Source: Schoenoplectus triqueter (lineage: Eukaryota > Streptophyta > Magnoliopsida > Poales > Cyperaceae). Taken from it: a DNA stretch of 45,968 nucleotides. Positions within the stretch are counted from its first letter, which is position 1; each line of letters opens with the position of its first letter. The DNA lies in NCBI GenBank assembly GCA_964058805.1, contig CAXKVV010001168.1:1-45968 (forward strand). The letters run 5' to 3'. The translations under genes and the position numbers were made by a program. The notes under the pieces were generated by a model. It was not told where the DNA came from and ran no database searches. It was given only the letters and a program-made list of their open reading frames with translations. Shown here in pieces: positions 10,780 to 20,241 of this stretch.

Positions 10780-13700
10780 CTAAAACTTTAGCAGCTCATC
10801 ACAGAAGTCCTCTGAGTGCTCTTCTTCGACGCACCGCAGCATCAGTCTGATCCCCTGCTTTGGTGTCGGTGGCTTGAGATAAATCACTGACCCAACAATG
10901 TTCACATCATCGTTCAATGTAAAAACATATTTTGGTTCACCCCACCCATAATCCACCTCATTGAACCCAATCCGGCTCCAGTCTGAAACTGTCACGGTGC
11001 CGTAATCCAGCGGCACGTTGTAGTGCGTGTCAGAGCCGCCATTCATCCAATCAACAAACTTTGTCGAAAGAGCATCCTTTGCATCTTTTATAAAGGTTAT
11101 GGTCTCCACAAGAGATGCATTGTTGATCTCCTCACTTGTTTTGGTGATCCCAACAGGATAGACACAATTACCATAATACCCTTCCACTGATGGCAAAACC
11201 CCGTTGAGTAAATGGCGTGTGCTGGCTGCAAACCCCAACCGAACCTCAGCAGTGTTGGCCAATTTAATAGCTTTTGCACGGGATTTAAAGATCATGGCAG
11301 TTATAACATCAAAGGTGGAGCACTTCTTCTCTGTCTCAGCAGTGAATTTATCCTTGATTCGGTTGATGCTGTCAAGAGATATCTCAATTACAGAGGTGAT
11401 GAAATTGAAGGCCGTGAATGAAGGAGGAGGTCCACCACGTGGCACCTTTGGTGGGTCCGGTATGGCTTCCCGGGACCAGACTGGCTTCACAGTAGGCTCT
11501 GGAAGCCCACGTGCCATGTCACCAACTGCTTTTAGAAATTGAGCTGCACCTTGGCCATCAAAAACTAGGTGACTGAAGCAAATGCCAACAGAAAATCCAC
11601 CACATGTGAATTGAGTGACCTGAAATCAATAAACAAAAGGTGTTTCATTTTGGTTGCACAAATAAGAAAACCATACTTTATCTCTGTTGAAAATTTGATT
11701 TTAGCGCGTAGATAAGTTTAAGTAGAGAATAGCAGCAAAACACAGTGAATTATTAGTTCTACACTTGTTGGACTGTAGCTAATAGAGAGGGAATGAGATG
11801 ATTGTTGCCATAGATTATTTTTTACTGAAATCATAGAAACTTAGTGTTATGACAACATCTAGCAGTTGCCACCAACCAACATGCACTTCTAACTAATAAA
11901 GGGACTTTTAAAGCAAGTTAGGTAGGTTTGGACCTCTTATGAGAATGGTGTTCTCTCATAATCAGTCCATGATAGATCATATTTAATTGCTCAAAAGTTT
12001 TCTTGTTTATTTTAGGAGAATGAGAAATTCTAACCATCAAATAGGAGTCTAGTAGTAAGACATATATCGTTACCATTAGCAGTAACAAGGGTTGTCAATT
12101 TTTTACCCGACCTGACTCGTTTAAGCGTACTTTTTGATTTATTTTCTGATTTAACACTAATCAGAGCTTACATATATATATAGAGAGAGAGTGAGGCTAT
12201 GATGTTTCACGTCCGTATCTCAAATTTAAAAGTCTAAACAGCTGATCCAAACGTTGAACATGATCTCCATATTGAAATATCTTTGGAGATCAAATTTTAT
12301 ATTTTTTTGATAATTTTTGCTATTTTTTAGATGGGCAGAAAATCACTAGTATTTGATGGTGCAAAAATCGTTAGATCAATGAACTTCGTACACATCTAAA
12401 AAATAACAAAAAAAAATCAAAAAAATATAAAATTTAATATCCAAAGATATTTCAATATGAAGATCATGTTTAACGGTTTGGATCGGCCGTTTGGACCTTC
12501 AAATTCGAGATGCGGACGCGAAACACGAGAAGTTTTGTGAAGATCTTCATATTGAAATATCCTCGGAGATCAAATTTTATATTTTTTGCTATTTTTTAAA
12601 TGGGTACAAAATTTGCTAATCTAACGATTTCTGCACCATCCAAAACTAGAGATTTTGTACCAATCTAAAAAATAGCAAAAAATTTCAAAAAATACAAATT
12701 TTGATCTCCAAAGATAGTTCAATATGAAGATCATGTTCAACATTTGGATCGACCGTTTGAACTTTCAAATTCAAAATATGAACGCGAAACACGGGAATTT
12801 TTGTGCTTCGCGAAGCACCATAGCCTCACTCTATATATATATAATAATTAAGATTAGTTATACATTATTGAAAATTTGACATTAAGTTGTTTAAAAATAT
12901 ATAAAACTAATTTCAAATGTTTAATTATTTTATTCGGGTTGGTAAAATTAAAAAAAAAATTGACCTGATTCTAATTGGATCGGATTGAGTTGGGTCTAAA
13001 AAATAATAAAATAATGATGACCCAACTCGACCCAATCAATCATAATTTTTTTTGTCAATTCATTCAAATTAACTTTCATTTATTTCCTATATTAACATGT
13101 GCATTGATCTTGATTACTCACCAAAATATTACCTAGTCCAGATTTACTATTTTCTTAGGGTGTGTTTGGATGGTGTAGAATAGCATTGTTCTGGGAATAA
13201 CAGTACTGTTCTCGGGTTAGCAACCATTCAGACATAAAATTAAAATCGAGAATAATAGCAGAACAGTGCTAATCCGCTAACCTATAAAAAACGTTGGGTT
13301 AGCGAATTAGCGTCCATGAGAGTAGTGAAAATAATAAGAAATTATTTTTTTTCTTTTATATTAGTATGGAGTAGTATTAAATAATAATAATTATTAAATA
13401 TAATACTAAAAAATAATTAATTATTTTAACTATTCTCAAGTTATCATTCAAATAACAATTTACTAACCCAAAATAGTAAAAATTTGTACTGTTCTCATAT
13501 TTCCCGAGATATCACTAATCTCATATTATTCTCAGCTACTAACCCAAACAGTGTTATTATTTCACTAATCCTTTCCCCATCCAAAAACACCCTTAGTATT
13601 AGTTCAAAATAGTGGGTTATTAAGGATTAACATTTCACACAACACAAACTAGGTATTTCCCACTGACCAATCAAAGGTTGATAAGCCAACCCACTCCAGA

Positions 13701-14414
13701 TCAACCATCAAGGCATTAACATAAAAAAGAAATCTGAAAAACAGAAGGAGAGATTACCTGAGCCATGAGGATCTGATCTTGAAGTGGCACACCAGCTGGA
13801 GGTCGAGGCAGCATCTCCTCCTTTGGAATCATCAATGGCCTCTCTAAATAATTTACATCTTCTAATCTACAATTAGCTGTTGCCTCTACATACCTGCAAA
13901 TGAAATAATACAAATTTTAAGGAGGCATTATCTAAGATCGAAATGGATCAAACAATTTTGGCCATTGGCTTGTTCGAGTATCTCACTCTTCAACATCAAT
14001 CGACATAATTTTACATGATTTCCAGATCAGAGGTTCACATTTCTCTGGATCAAACTCTGATCTAATTTTCACTCATAGATTCCTTGCTTTAATGACAAAA
14101 TTCTGAGTTTTTGAATAAGAAGAGAAAGATGCAACACGATACCAGATACCCTGTCCAGTGCAGTCAACAATTGGAACTCCGGGAGTGGGCTCGACAATCC
14201 TCCCAGCGACAGGGTAGTAAGGCACAAGCGCCTTGGCGAAGGCTTCTTTGATCCGCGCAGTAGGCTGATCGCCGTGGGAGAAGACCGAGATGAAGTCGAC
14301 GGAGACGCGCACGGCCGCAGTGAGGTCAATGGAGGAGAGAGGGAGAGGTCCGCTGGGAGTGGGGCCGACCGGAGGGACCAGGACTGGAGAGGACTTGGTC
14401 ACCGTGTAGCTCAT
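10780..14414 (-). CDS. BAHD acyltransferase
   Basis: BAHD enzymes transfer acyl groups from CoA thioesters to alcohols or amines in specialised metabolism, in the cytosol. Three exons: 14414-14143, 13893-13758 and 11619-10780, with GT-AG borders and phases that close (415 residues, slightly short for the usual 430-460). The catalytic HXXXD is HLVFD at residues 153-157. The structural DFGWG motif appears as DYGWG at about 359-363. The N-terminus contains FAKALVPYYPVAGR, typical of the family. It resembles the clade containing hydroxycinnamoyl and benzoyl transferases, but substrate cannot be read from sequence. Intron 2 (11620-13757) is unusually long because of nested repeats; intron 1 is 249 bp. 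The start at 14414 (MSYTVTKSSP) fits the family's N-terminus. It appears intact. Confidence 0.93.
12184..12832. mobile_element. Palindromic TA-flanked MITE, copy 2 (double unit)
   Basis: Lies in BAHD intron 2 between TA tracts. The left end GAGTGAGGCTATGATG mirrors the right end (GAGTGAGGCTATGGTG on the other strand). The right end also contains GTGCTTCGCGAAGCAC, a perfect 16-bp palindrome. The interior holds two consecutive core units (about 12230-12520 and 12540-12780), so this copy looks internally duplicated or composite. Confidence 0.6.
13158..13592. mobile_element. PIF/Harbinger-like MITE in BAHD intron 2
   Basis: Ends are GGGTGTGTTTGGATGG and, on the opposite strand at right, GGGTGTTTTTGGATGG. 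TTA duplications flank it at 13155-13157 and 13593-13595. 435 bp, no coding capacity. Confidence 0.75.
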
Positions 14415-14589
14415 GGTGTAGCGAGATGTGAGGAGAGATGAGAAGCTCGGTTGGTGGAAGCCTGGAGAGAGAAGGGAAGAGGAAATGGTATTAGTGCTGC
14501 GCTGACTCTGATGGAATGGGTTAGTGAGGAAGGTGAAACAGCATTATCAACTTCTCAAAGCGGAAAAGAGAGAGCAATAGCATTATTAA

Positions 14590-15077
14590 GGATAATTTTC
14601 ATAAAGGCTCAAAAACGTATATATTTTTTTTTATCAGAGGGGCTAATAACTCTCTAAAAATTTCACAAAAAATAAAAAACGTAAGTATTACTTGCGTCCC
14701 TAAGTTTTTTCTTAATTCTCATGCAGTTTTGCCCAACTTTTACAAGTGTGGGGTCCAATTTGTAGTTGAAACTTAAGGGTGCAACTATTATTTACACCCC
14801 TAAGCTTATTTCTGAAATAAGCTTCAACGACAAACTACGTAATATTTTATAATATTTTCAAAAATTAAGATTAGGAACGAAAATAATACTTGTGCCCCTA
14901 AATTTCAACAATAAATTAGGTTCCACACTTGCAAAAGCTGGACAAAAATGTATGAAAATCAAGGAAAAACTTAAGGGCACAAGTATTACTTACGTCTTTG
15001 ACCCTTTGTAAAATTTTTAGGGGTTATTGACTCCTTTGTTAAAAAAGTTAGTTTTTTGATCTTTATGAAAAAAATTC
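14590..15077. mobile_element. Mutator-like fold-back element upstream of BAHD gene
   Basis: Two long inverted arms (about 14590-14810 and 14875-15077) match over most of their length. For example AAGTATTACTTGCG at 14690 pairs with the complement of a similar stretch near 14990. Perfect 9-bp repeats CATTATTAA flank it at 14581-14589 and 15078-15086; 9-bp duplications and long TIRs are Mutator features. It starts about 175 bp upstream of the BAHD start codon. Confidence 0.65.
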
Positions 15078-15086
15078 CATTATTAA

Positions 15087-16440
15087 CGAACTTGTGAGTT
15101 GATTTCTCTCCGTTGCTACGAAAACGATTGCGTCCAGTAATCAGCTCTGGTTGCTTTGCGTTGTCTTTTTCCTTTCAAAGAACCGTAAATATCCCATTCT
15201 ATTTAATTCGTATCTGAAATTTTACATACAATTATCTATATTCCAATATTCAAATAAAAAATAAAAAAAATATTTTTTAATTTTAATTATTCATATTTAA
15301 ATACTAAATATAATATATTATTTAATATATATTATAAAAGTAATATTAAAATTATCAATATTTATATTTATATCGTATTCATATTCAAAAAAATTAAAAT
15401 AAATATAAATATAATTTTGGTATCTGATTTCTTTGCATATCTAGTGACACGGAGGTCGTGATTTGGTAACCAGAGCACTCGTGATTCGATAAAAATGACC
15501 AAATACTATGGCATTGATCGAGCCAGCACATCGAGTCAGAAGCAGCTATGACCAAATACTATCACATTGATCGGTCATAGCCGGTTTGAGCTAGAAATGG
15601 CGCTGGTCGAGTCGGATACAGATTCAGACGGGTCGGATTAAATTCAGATTCGGATGAATTGTATTAAGTCAGGTTGGATCGTATCGAATCATTTAGTATT
15701 GAGTTATTTTGAATTTCATGTCGTATTAAGTCGGATTAGGTCAGATATTGAATCATTCAAAGATTTAAAATGTGAATTTTAATATGCGTGTGGAAAGTCA
15801 TCGCATAATACATATGCGGTCGTATGCCTCTGCATATGTGATTTTTTCAATTGATGTTATATATTGGATTGATATAATAACGATTAAAACGCCCATGGAA
15901 CAAATAAAAAAATCGGCGCAGTGGATAAGCCTTTGTATATGAGCGCTGAAGATTGGAGTTTGGATCCCACTCCACGCAATTACTGTGTTTCCAAACAAAT
16001 TTTGTGGGTTGCACGCAAGGTTCAAGCCTTTTTCAATCAAATTTATGGACCATGTAGGCCTGTGACCCTTCATCCAATGAACGAGATATAAATTGTTGGA
16101 TTTCCGTTGTTTTATGTGGCCTATATAATCGAATCCGCATACTGCAGACCGCATATTAACTCGGGCTCAGGATCTAGGCCGCATGCGCATGTGCGGACGT
16201 ATAGGCGGCTGCATGGGCTGCATTTTAAATCATTGGGATTATCTAATGTTGAATCATTTTTAGTATCGGATTAGGTCAGTCATATGAGTTTGTCGGATCG
16301 GGTTTATTTAGTAACTAATAATAACTATGATATTTGCTCATATATTATCATTAATAAGGTTTATTTTTTTAAAACCACATCACATCTAATTTTTATGTTT
16401 ATTTTAATGCGTAATTATACATTCAAAAGATCTAAAACTC
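15087..16440. other. Repeat-rich intergenic region
   Basis: AT-rich sequence, then degenerate repeats of TCGGATTAGGTCAG-type motifs (15600-15760 and 16250-16310) enclosing a block with a tRNA-like segment. No protein-coding gene was seen. Confidence 0.5.
15914..16110 (+). mobile_element. tRNA-derived SINE-like segment
   Basis: GGCGCAGTGGATAAGCC resembles a Pol III box A. AGTTTGGATCCCACTCC, about 30 bases on, resembles box B. No target duplication or tail could be assigned, so the ends are approximate. Confidence 0.35.

Positions 16441-16444
<4 letters not shown>

Positions 16445-16487
<43 letters not shown>
16445..16487. repeat. (TA)n microsatellite
   Basis: Uninterrupted TA run of about 21 repeats immediately left of a palindromic element. 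Confidence 0.95.
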
Positions 16488-16490
<3 letters not shown>

Positions 16491-16880
16491 CCGACTATGA
16501 TGCTTTGCAAAGCACAGAGGCGTTGTGTGCTTTGCGCTCTATTTTTAATTTAAAGTCATAAATAATTAATCAGAACCGTTCAATTTAATTCTCATATAAA
16601 AATCTATTAGTAAACCAAATTTTATATTTTTTTTGCTATTTTTTCTGTTGAGGAGAAAATGACTTGATCTGAGAATTCCGGTTCATCCAAAAATGACGGT
16701 TTTCCCCTATTCAAAAAAATAGCAAATAAATTTCAAAAAATATAAAATTTGGTTTAATAATAGATTTTGATATGGAGATTAGATTGAGCGGATCAGATCA
16801 ATCATTTCTGACTTAAAATTAAAAATAAAGCGCAAAGCACACAACGCTCTTGTGCTTTGCAAAGTACCATAGCCTAATTC
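16488..16880. mobile_element. Palindromic TA-flanked MITE, copy 3
   Basis: Left arm ACTATGATGCTTTGCAAAGC; the right arm on the other strand is GCTATGGTACTTTGCAAAGC, and both continue with GTTGTGTGCTTTGCGCT. The core GCTATTTTTTCTG...GAGAAAAT is shared with the other copies. It sits between TA tracts at 16445-16487 and 16881-16893. Confidence 0.7.
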
Positions 16881-16893
16881 TATATATATATAT

Positions 16894-17280
16894 GAGTGAG
16901 TCCATTGCGCTTCGCAAAGCACAATAGGGTGTGTGCTTTGGCTCTAAATTTTTAATTTCAAACTAGATATGAATGATCTGAACCGTTCAATTTAATCTCC
17001 ATATAAAAATATATTAGAAAACTAAATTTTATATTTTTTTAGATTTTGTTTGCTATTTTTAATTTCAAACTTGATTTGAGAATTATGGTTCATCCAAAAC
17101 AATGATTTTCTCTCCATCCAAAAAAATAGCAAATAAACTCTAAAAAAATGTAAAATTTGGTTTGCTTATATATTTTCATATGAAAATTAGATTGAACGGT
17201 TCAGATCATTCATATCTAGTTTGAAATTAAAATTTTGAAGCCGAAATACACACCCTATTGTGCTTTGCGAAGCGCAATAG

Positions 17281-17286
<6 letters not shown>
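16894..17286. mobile_element. Palindromic TA-flanked MITE, copy 4
   Basis: Left arm GAGTGAGTCCATTGCGCTTC; the right arm on the other strand is GAGAGAGTCTATTGCGCTTC, and both continue GCAAAGCACAATAGGGTGTG. Arms match closely for about 180 bp each. TA tract on the left, CT/TA tract on the right. Confidence 0.7.

Positions 17287-17324
<38 letters not shown>
17281..17324. repeat. (CT)n(TA)n compound microsatellite
   Basis: Pure CT run followed by a pure TA run, filling the gap between two palindromic elements. Confidence 0.95.
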
Positions 17325-17677
17325 GTAAATCTAACATGCTCTTAATCTCACAGAGATCTTCCGTGAGTTTAACTCAAAAAATATATCAAATCATCTATAA
17401 ATTTTGATTTATCGTGCTCATTAAATTCTTAATATGAAAATCTTATGGGATGCAAAAATTTGAGGTGTTTTGAGTTTTTTAAGTCTTCATTTTTAATTTT
17501 TAAAAATTTATTCTAAAAAAATAATAAAATATTTAATGTTTGTACATTATTTTCAAATATTTAAATCAAGACTTAGAAAACTCGAAACACGCTAAATTTT
17601 TATATCCTATAAAATTTTCAATATGAAAAATTTTGAGTTAAATTCACGGAAGATTTATGTGAGCTTAAGAGCGCACT
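17325..17677. mobile_element. Second type of palindromic TA-flanked element
   Basis: Left arm contains ATGCTCTTAATCTCACAGAG then ATCTTCCGTGAG. The right arm on the opposite strand contains GCGCTCTTAAGCTCACATAA then ATCTTCCGTGAA. The core differs from the other palindromes. A diverged relative lies at 44650-44930. The uninterrupted target is preserved near 34150 (see findings). Confidence 0.6.
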
Positions 17678-17689
17678 ATATTTGAAATC

Positions 17690-18450
17690 AATTAAGAAAA
17701 ACTATAGATATTTGTTAGTCTTGTAGACAATTTTCTTAAATTTCTAGCATATTGAATATTTGGTAAAATCAATTGATCCCTAAATTTTAAAGTACACTAA
17801 AGAAAACCTTGAACTTTTGATATAAGCACCAATTTTGATCTATGAACTTAAATAAAAAATTAATTGGCCTATGAGAATATTTTATTTGTAACGATTAATT
17901 AGAGGTGTCAATGGGTTGGGTCGGGTTATTTTATTATTTTCTCGACCCGACCCGATTCATTTAAATTCGGGTAAAAAATCTTGACCCACTGATCGAGTCA
18001 CGGGTCGACCTGATCCAAACCATATAAAATAATTAATTATTTATTAATTGTCTTATATAATTTTAAGTAATTAAATATTGATTATTTATAATTAATTTTA
18101 ATTTGTATATAATTAATATATATTTAAGCTTTAATTAGTACTAAATTATAAATTTACTTCAAAAAATATAACTAATCGGGTCGGGTTAGGTTGACCCGAA
18201 CCCGACCCGACCTAATTCAGATCAAAAAAATTAAATTCATATCTGATCCATTTATTTTCGGATCATGTCGGGTCGGGTCGGGTCGAGATCGGGTTGAGTC
18301 GGGTTGGATCGGGTCGGGTCAATAACACCTCTACGATTAATAAATTTTAAACTATTAACACCATGCAATGTCCGTATGTTAATTAGTATTTTTATTTTTT
18401 TCTTAATAAAATATTTTTATTTCTATTTTATTTAAACTTAGAAAAAAGAA
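17690..18450 (-). repeat. Dispersed repeat, inverted paralogue of 33.38-34.16 kb
   Basis: On the opposite strand this block matches 33380-34160, apart from a roughly 300-bp interior (about 33760-34060) found only there. It is interrupted by the element at 17900-18333. Shared stretches include TCTTAATAAAATATTTTT and CAATTAAGAAAAACTA. Confidence 0.6.
17900..18333. mobile_element. hAT-like element with perfect 8-bp TSD
   Basis: 434 bp. Ends TAGAGGTGTCAATGGG and, at right on the other strand, TAGAGGTGTTATTGAC. Subterminal GGGTCGGGT repeats. Perfect CGATTAAT duplications at 17892-17899 and 18334-18341. No coding capacity. Confidence 0.85.
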
Positions 18451-18462
18451 AATAATGTAAAA

Positions 18463-18741
18463 TTAAAAACTTGAAGAACCTGTTTTGGAGAAACTTGGGT
18501 ACAGACGTCCAGTGATCATCAGAATAACAACAACAGTCATCAAAAAGGAAAAAAAAAGAAACTTAAAATGCACATTGAGCTTGGACTGATTTACATCCAA
18601 GGAGAAAATGTTGTAGGGATAAGCAGCGGAAACAAACAAAAGAAGAAGAAAAAAGAGCAAAGAAACTAGAAAGAAAAGAAAAAGAACTATGGTTTCTCCA
18701 TCCATATGCCTCAACCATAATTTCTTAAGCCCCAAATGCAA
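18463..18741 (-). CDS. Possible small two-pass membrane protein, unrecognised
   Basis: 92 codons from ATG 18741 to a stop at 18463. Two hydrophobic segments lie at about residues 18-42 and 60-78, separated by a short polar loop; the N-terminus is basic. No known motif. Poly-Leu/Phe content follows from GA/AAG-rich DNA on the plus strand, so it may be chance. The copia element begins only 29 bp upstream of the ATG and would separate it from any original promoter. Confidence 0.25.
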   Translation of the reverse strand: MHLGLKKLWLRHMDGETIVLFLFFLVSLLFFLLLLFVSAAYPYNIFSLDVNQSKLNVHFKFLFFSFLMTVVVILMITGRLYPSFSKTGSSSF

Positions 18742-18769
18742 TAATATATTCCAGTATATATGGAAAATG

Positions 18770-19281
18770 TGTTAGAATATTTAATATTCTAATATTTAAT
18801 GTGTGCCTACTGTTAATAATTATGAGCCAAGTTCATTTACGAATAATTAATTAATGGGTGCATCTAAAAAGTGCATTTAGAGAGTGTATCTGAAAAATGC
18901 ATTTACGTACATCTGTATTTTTGATGGAAAAATTCAGTTGTCCAAATTCGTTGTACATGATCCCAGAAGTTGTCTCAGTGTTTATATATACTCAGTTCTG
19001 TTCATTTGGTCGTATTGAATTATCTTAATATCTCCCTAATTCGTCCATTAAGAAAAGAACAGGAAATAGAGGCTGAGTGGAAAAACGCCATAATTCGCCA
19101 TCATCAGGACTGAGGAAAACTTCTGAAAATCAGTATTCTTGCATCGCTTCCGCTTAAATATGTATGCAATTCAGAATTGTAAGTTTTTCAATTATTATTT
19201 GTTATTTTATATGAATTACGTTATTTTATGGGCTGTGATTTTTTAACAAAATATATTACGAATAAATCATAGTTTCTATCA
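18770..19281 (+). repeat. 5' LTR of copia element
   Basis: Contains a TATATATA-type promoter stretch near 18986. An ATG at 19160 is followed 16 bases later by a consensus splice donor GTAAGT at 19179, so the LTR may supply the first gag codons (see findings). Confidence 0.93.
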
Positions 19282-20241
19282 TTTGGTATCAGAGCAAAAA
19301 GTATTTTCATATAAGATACAATATTATAATTTTCGTATTCAATTACTAATATAAACTGTATATGTGTGATTGTTGGAGTTTTTTTATCAAATTACTTTTA
19401 CTTCTTTGTGTAAAAATTGAAGATGACTATGAGTTTACTTTTTATCATCCACATGAGCACATGGGTATTTTTTCCCATACACTTTGATTGAATACAATAT
19501 AGAAGCATGATTTTTTTGTCCAAACCCCATCAGAACCCTTTATTGCAAGAAAAATTGATCTAGAGGACTATAACTGGGTAGGACGGGATTTTTGCTATGG
19601 GGTTTGTATAGAATCCCATTTATTTTAGGGATATATTTCTTTTCAACTAGTACCTTTTTTATGTTACAATAATGAATTCTATTCTATTTCTTGAGATGCA
19701 ACTTTTGTTTTTTTTCCCACAAAAGTCCTCTTATTTTTTCTGGATGTATTTTTTTGTGACTTTGTATTTTCTGATGCCAAATACACAGTTTAAAAAAATT
19801 ATATATAATATTCGGCCCAACGGAAGATTATTATATATAATTATTATTTTTATAATGTACTTTTGATACTTGACTGTTATCAATTTTATAAACTTTAATT
19901 GTGGCTGTCATTTTATCAAAAGGAAATATATTTTACGTTATGTTTGTATTTCTATTATGTTTATGTTTAATAAATTAATATTGTCAATTTTACCAACTTT
20001 AATTGTCAGTATAGTTTATTAAATTAATTATGAACTTCAATTTTTTTTCTGCCCAACGGTGATATGAATTGTATTTTATTTATGGATCAACTATTATGTT
20101 AGAACTGAAATATTCTTAGGTGTTTTATTATTTATTTCAGATTGATTAATTATTACCCATTATAGTTGATCTAATTGTATTATTTTTGTGGATATTTAGT
20201 TTATAATAGTAAGCATTTTATTTTTCCTGAATTTCATGCAG
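19179..20241 (+). other. Putative intron spanning LTR end and PBS
   Basis: GTAAGT at 19179 and TTTCATGCAG ending at 20241 would splice the six-codon LTR exon (19160-19178) in frame to gag at 20242. The stretch between PBS and gag (about 880 bp) has no coding signal and is AT/T-rich. Inferred, not demonstrated. Confidence 0.45.
19284..19295 (+). promoter_or_regulatory. Primer-binding site (initiator tRNA-Met)
   Basis: TGGTATCAGAGC two bases after the LTR end. This is the standard plant copia PBS complementary to the 3' end of initiator tRNA-Met. Confidence 0.9.

Noticed and set aside
12089..13062. A complete hAT-like element enclosing the double palindrome
   Set aside because: The left end (GTTGTCAATTTTTTACCCG) looks right, but no convincing right terminus or 8-bp duplication was found.
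15750..16255. TTGAATCATT on both sides of the SINE-like block read as a 10-bp TSD
   Set aside because: GAATCATT motifs recur within the surrounding repeat itself, so the match is not informative.
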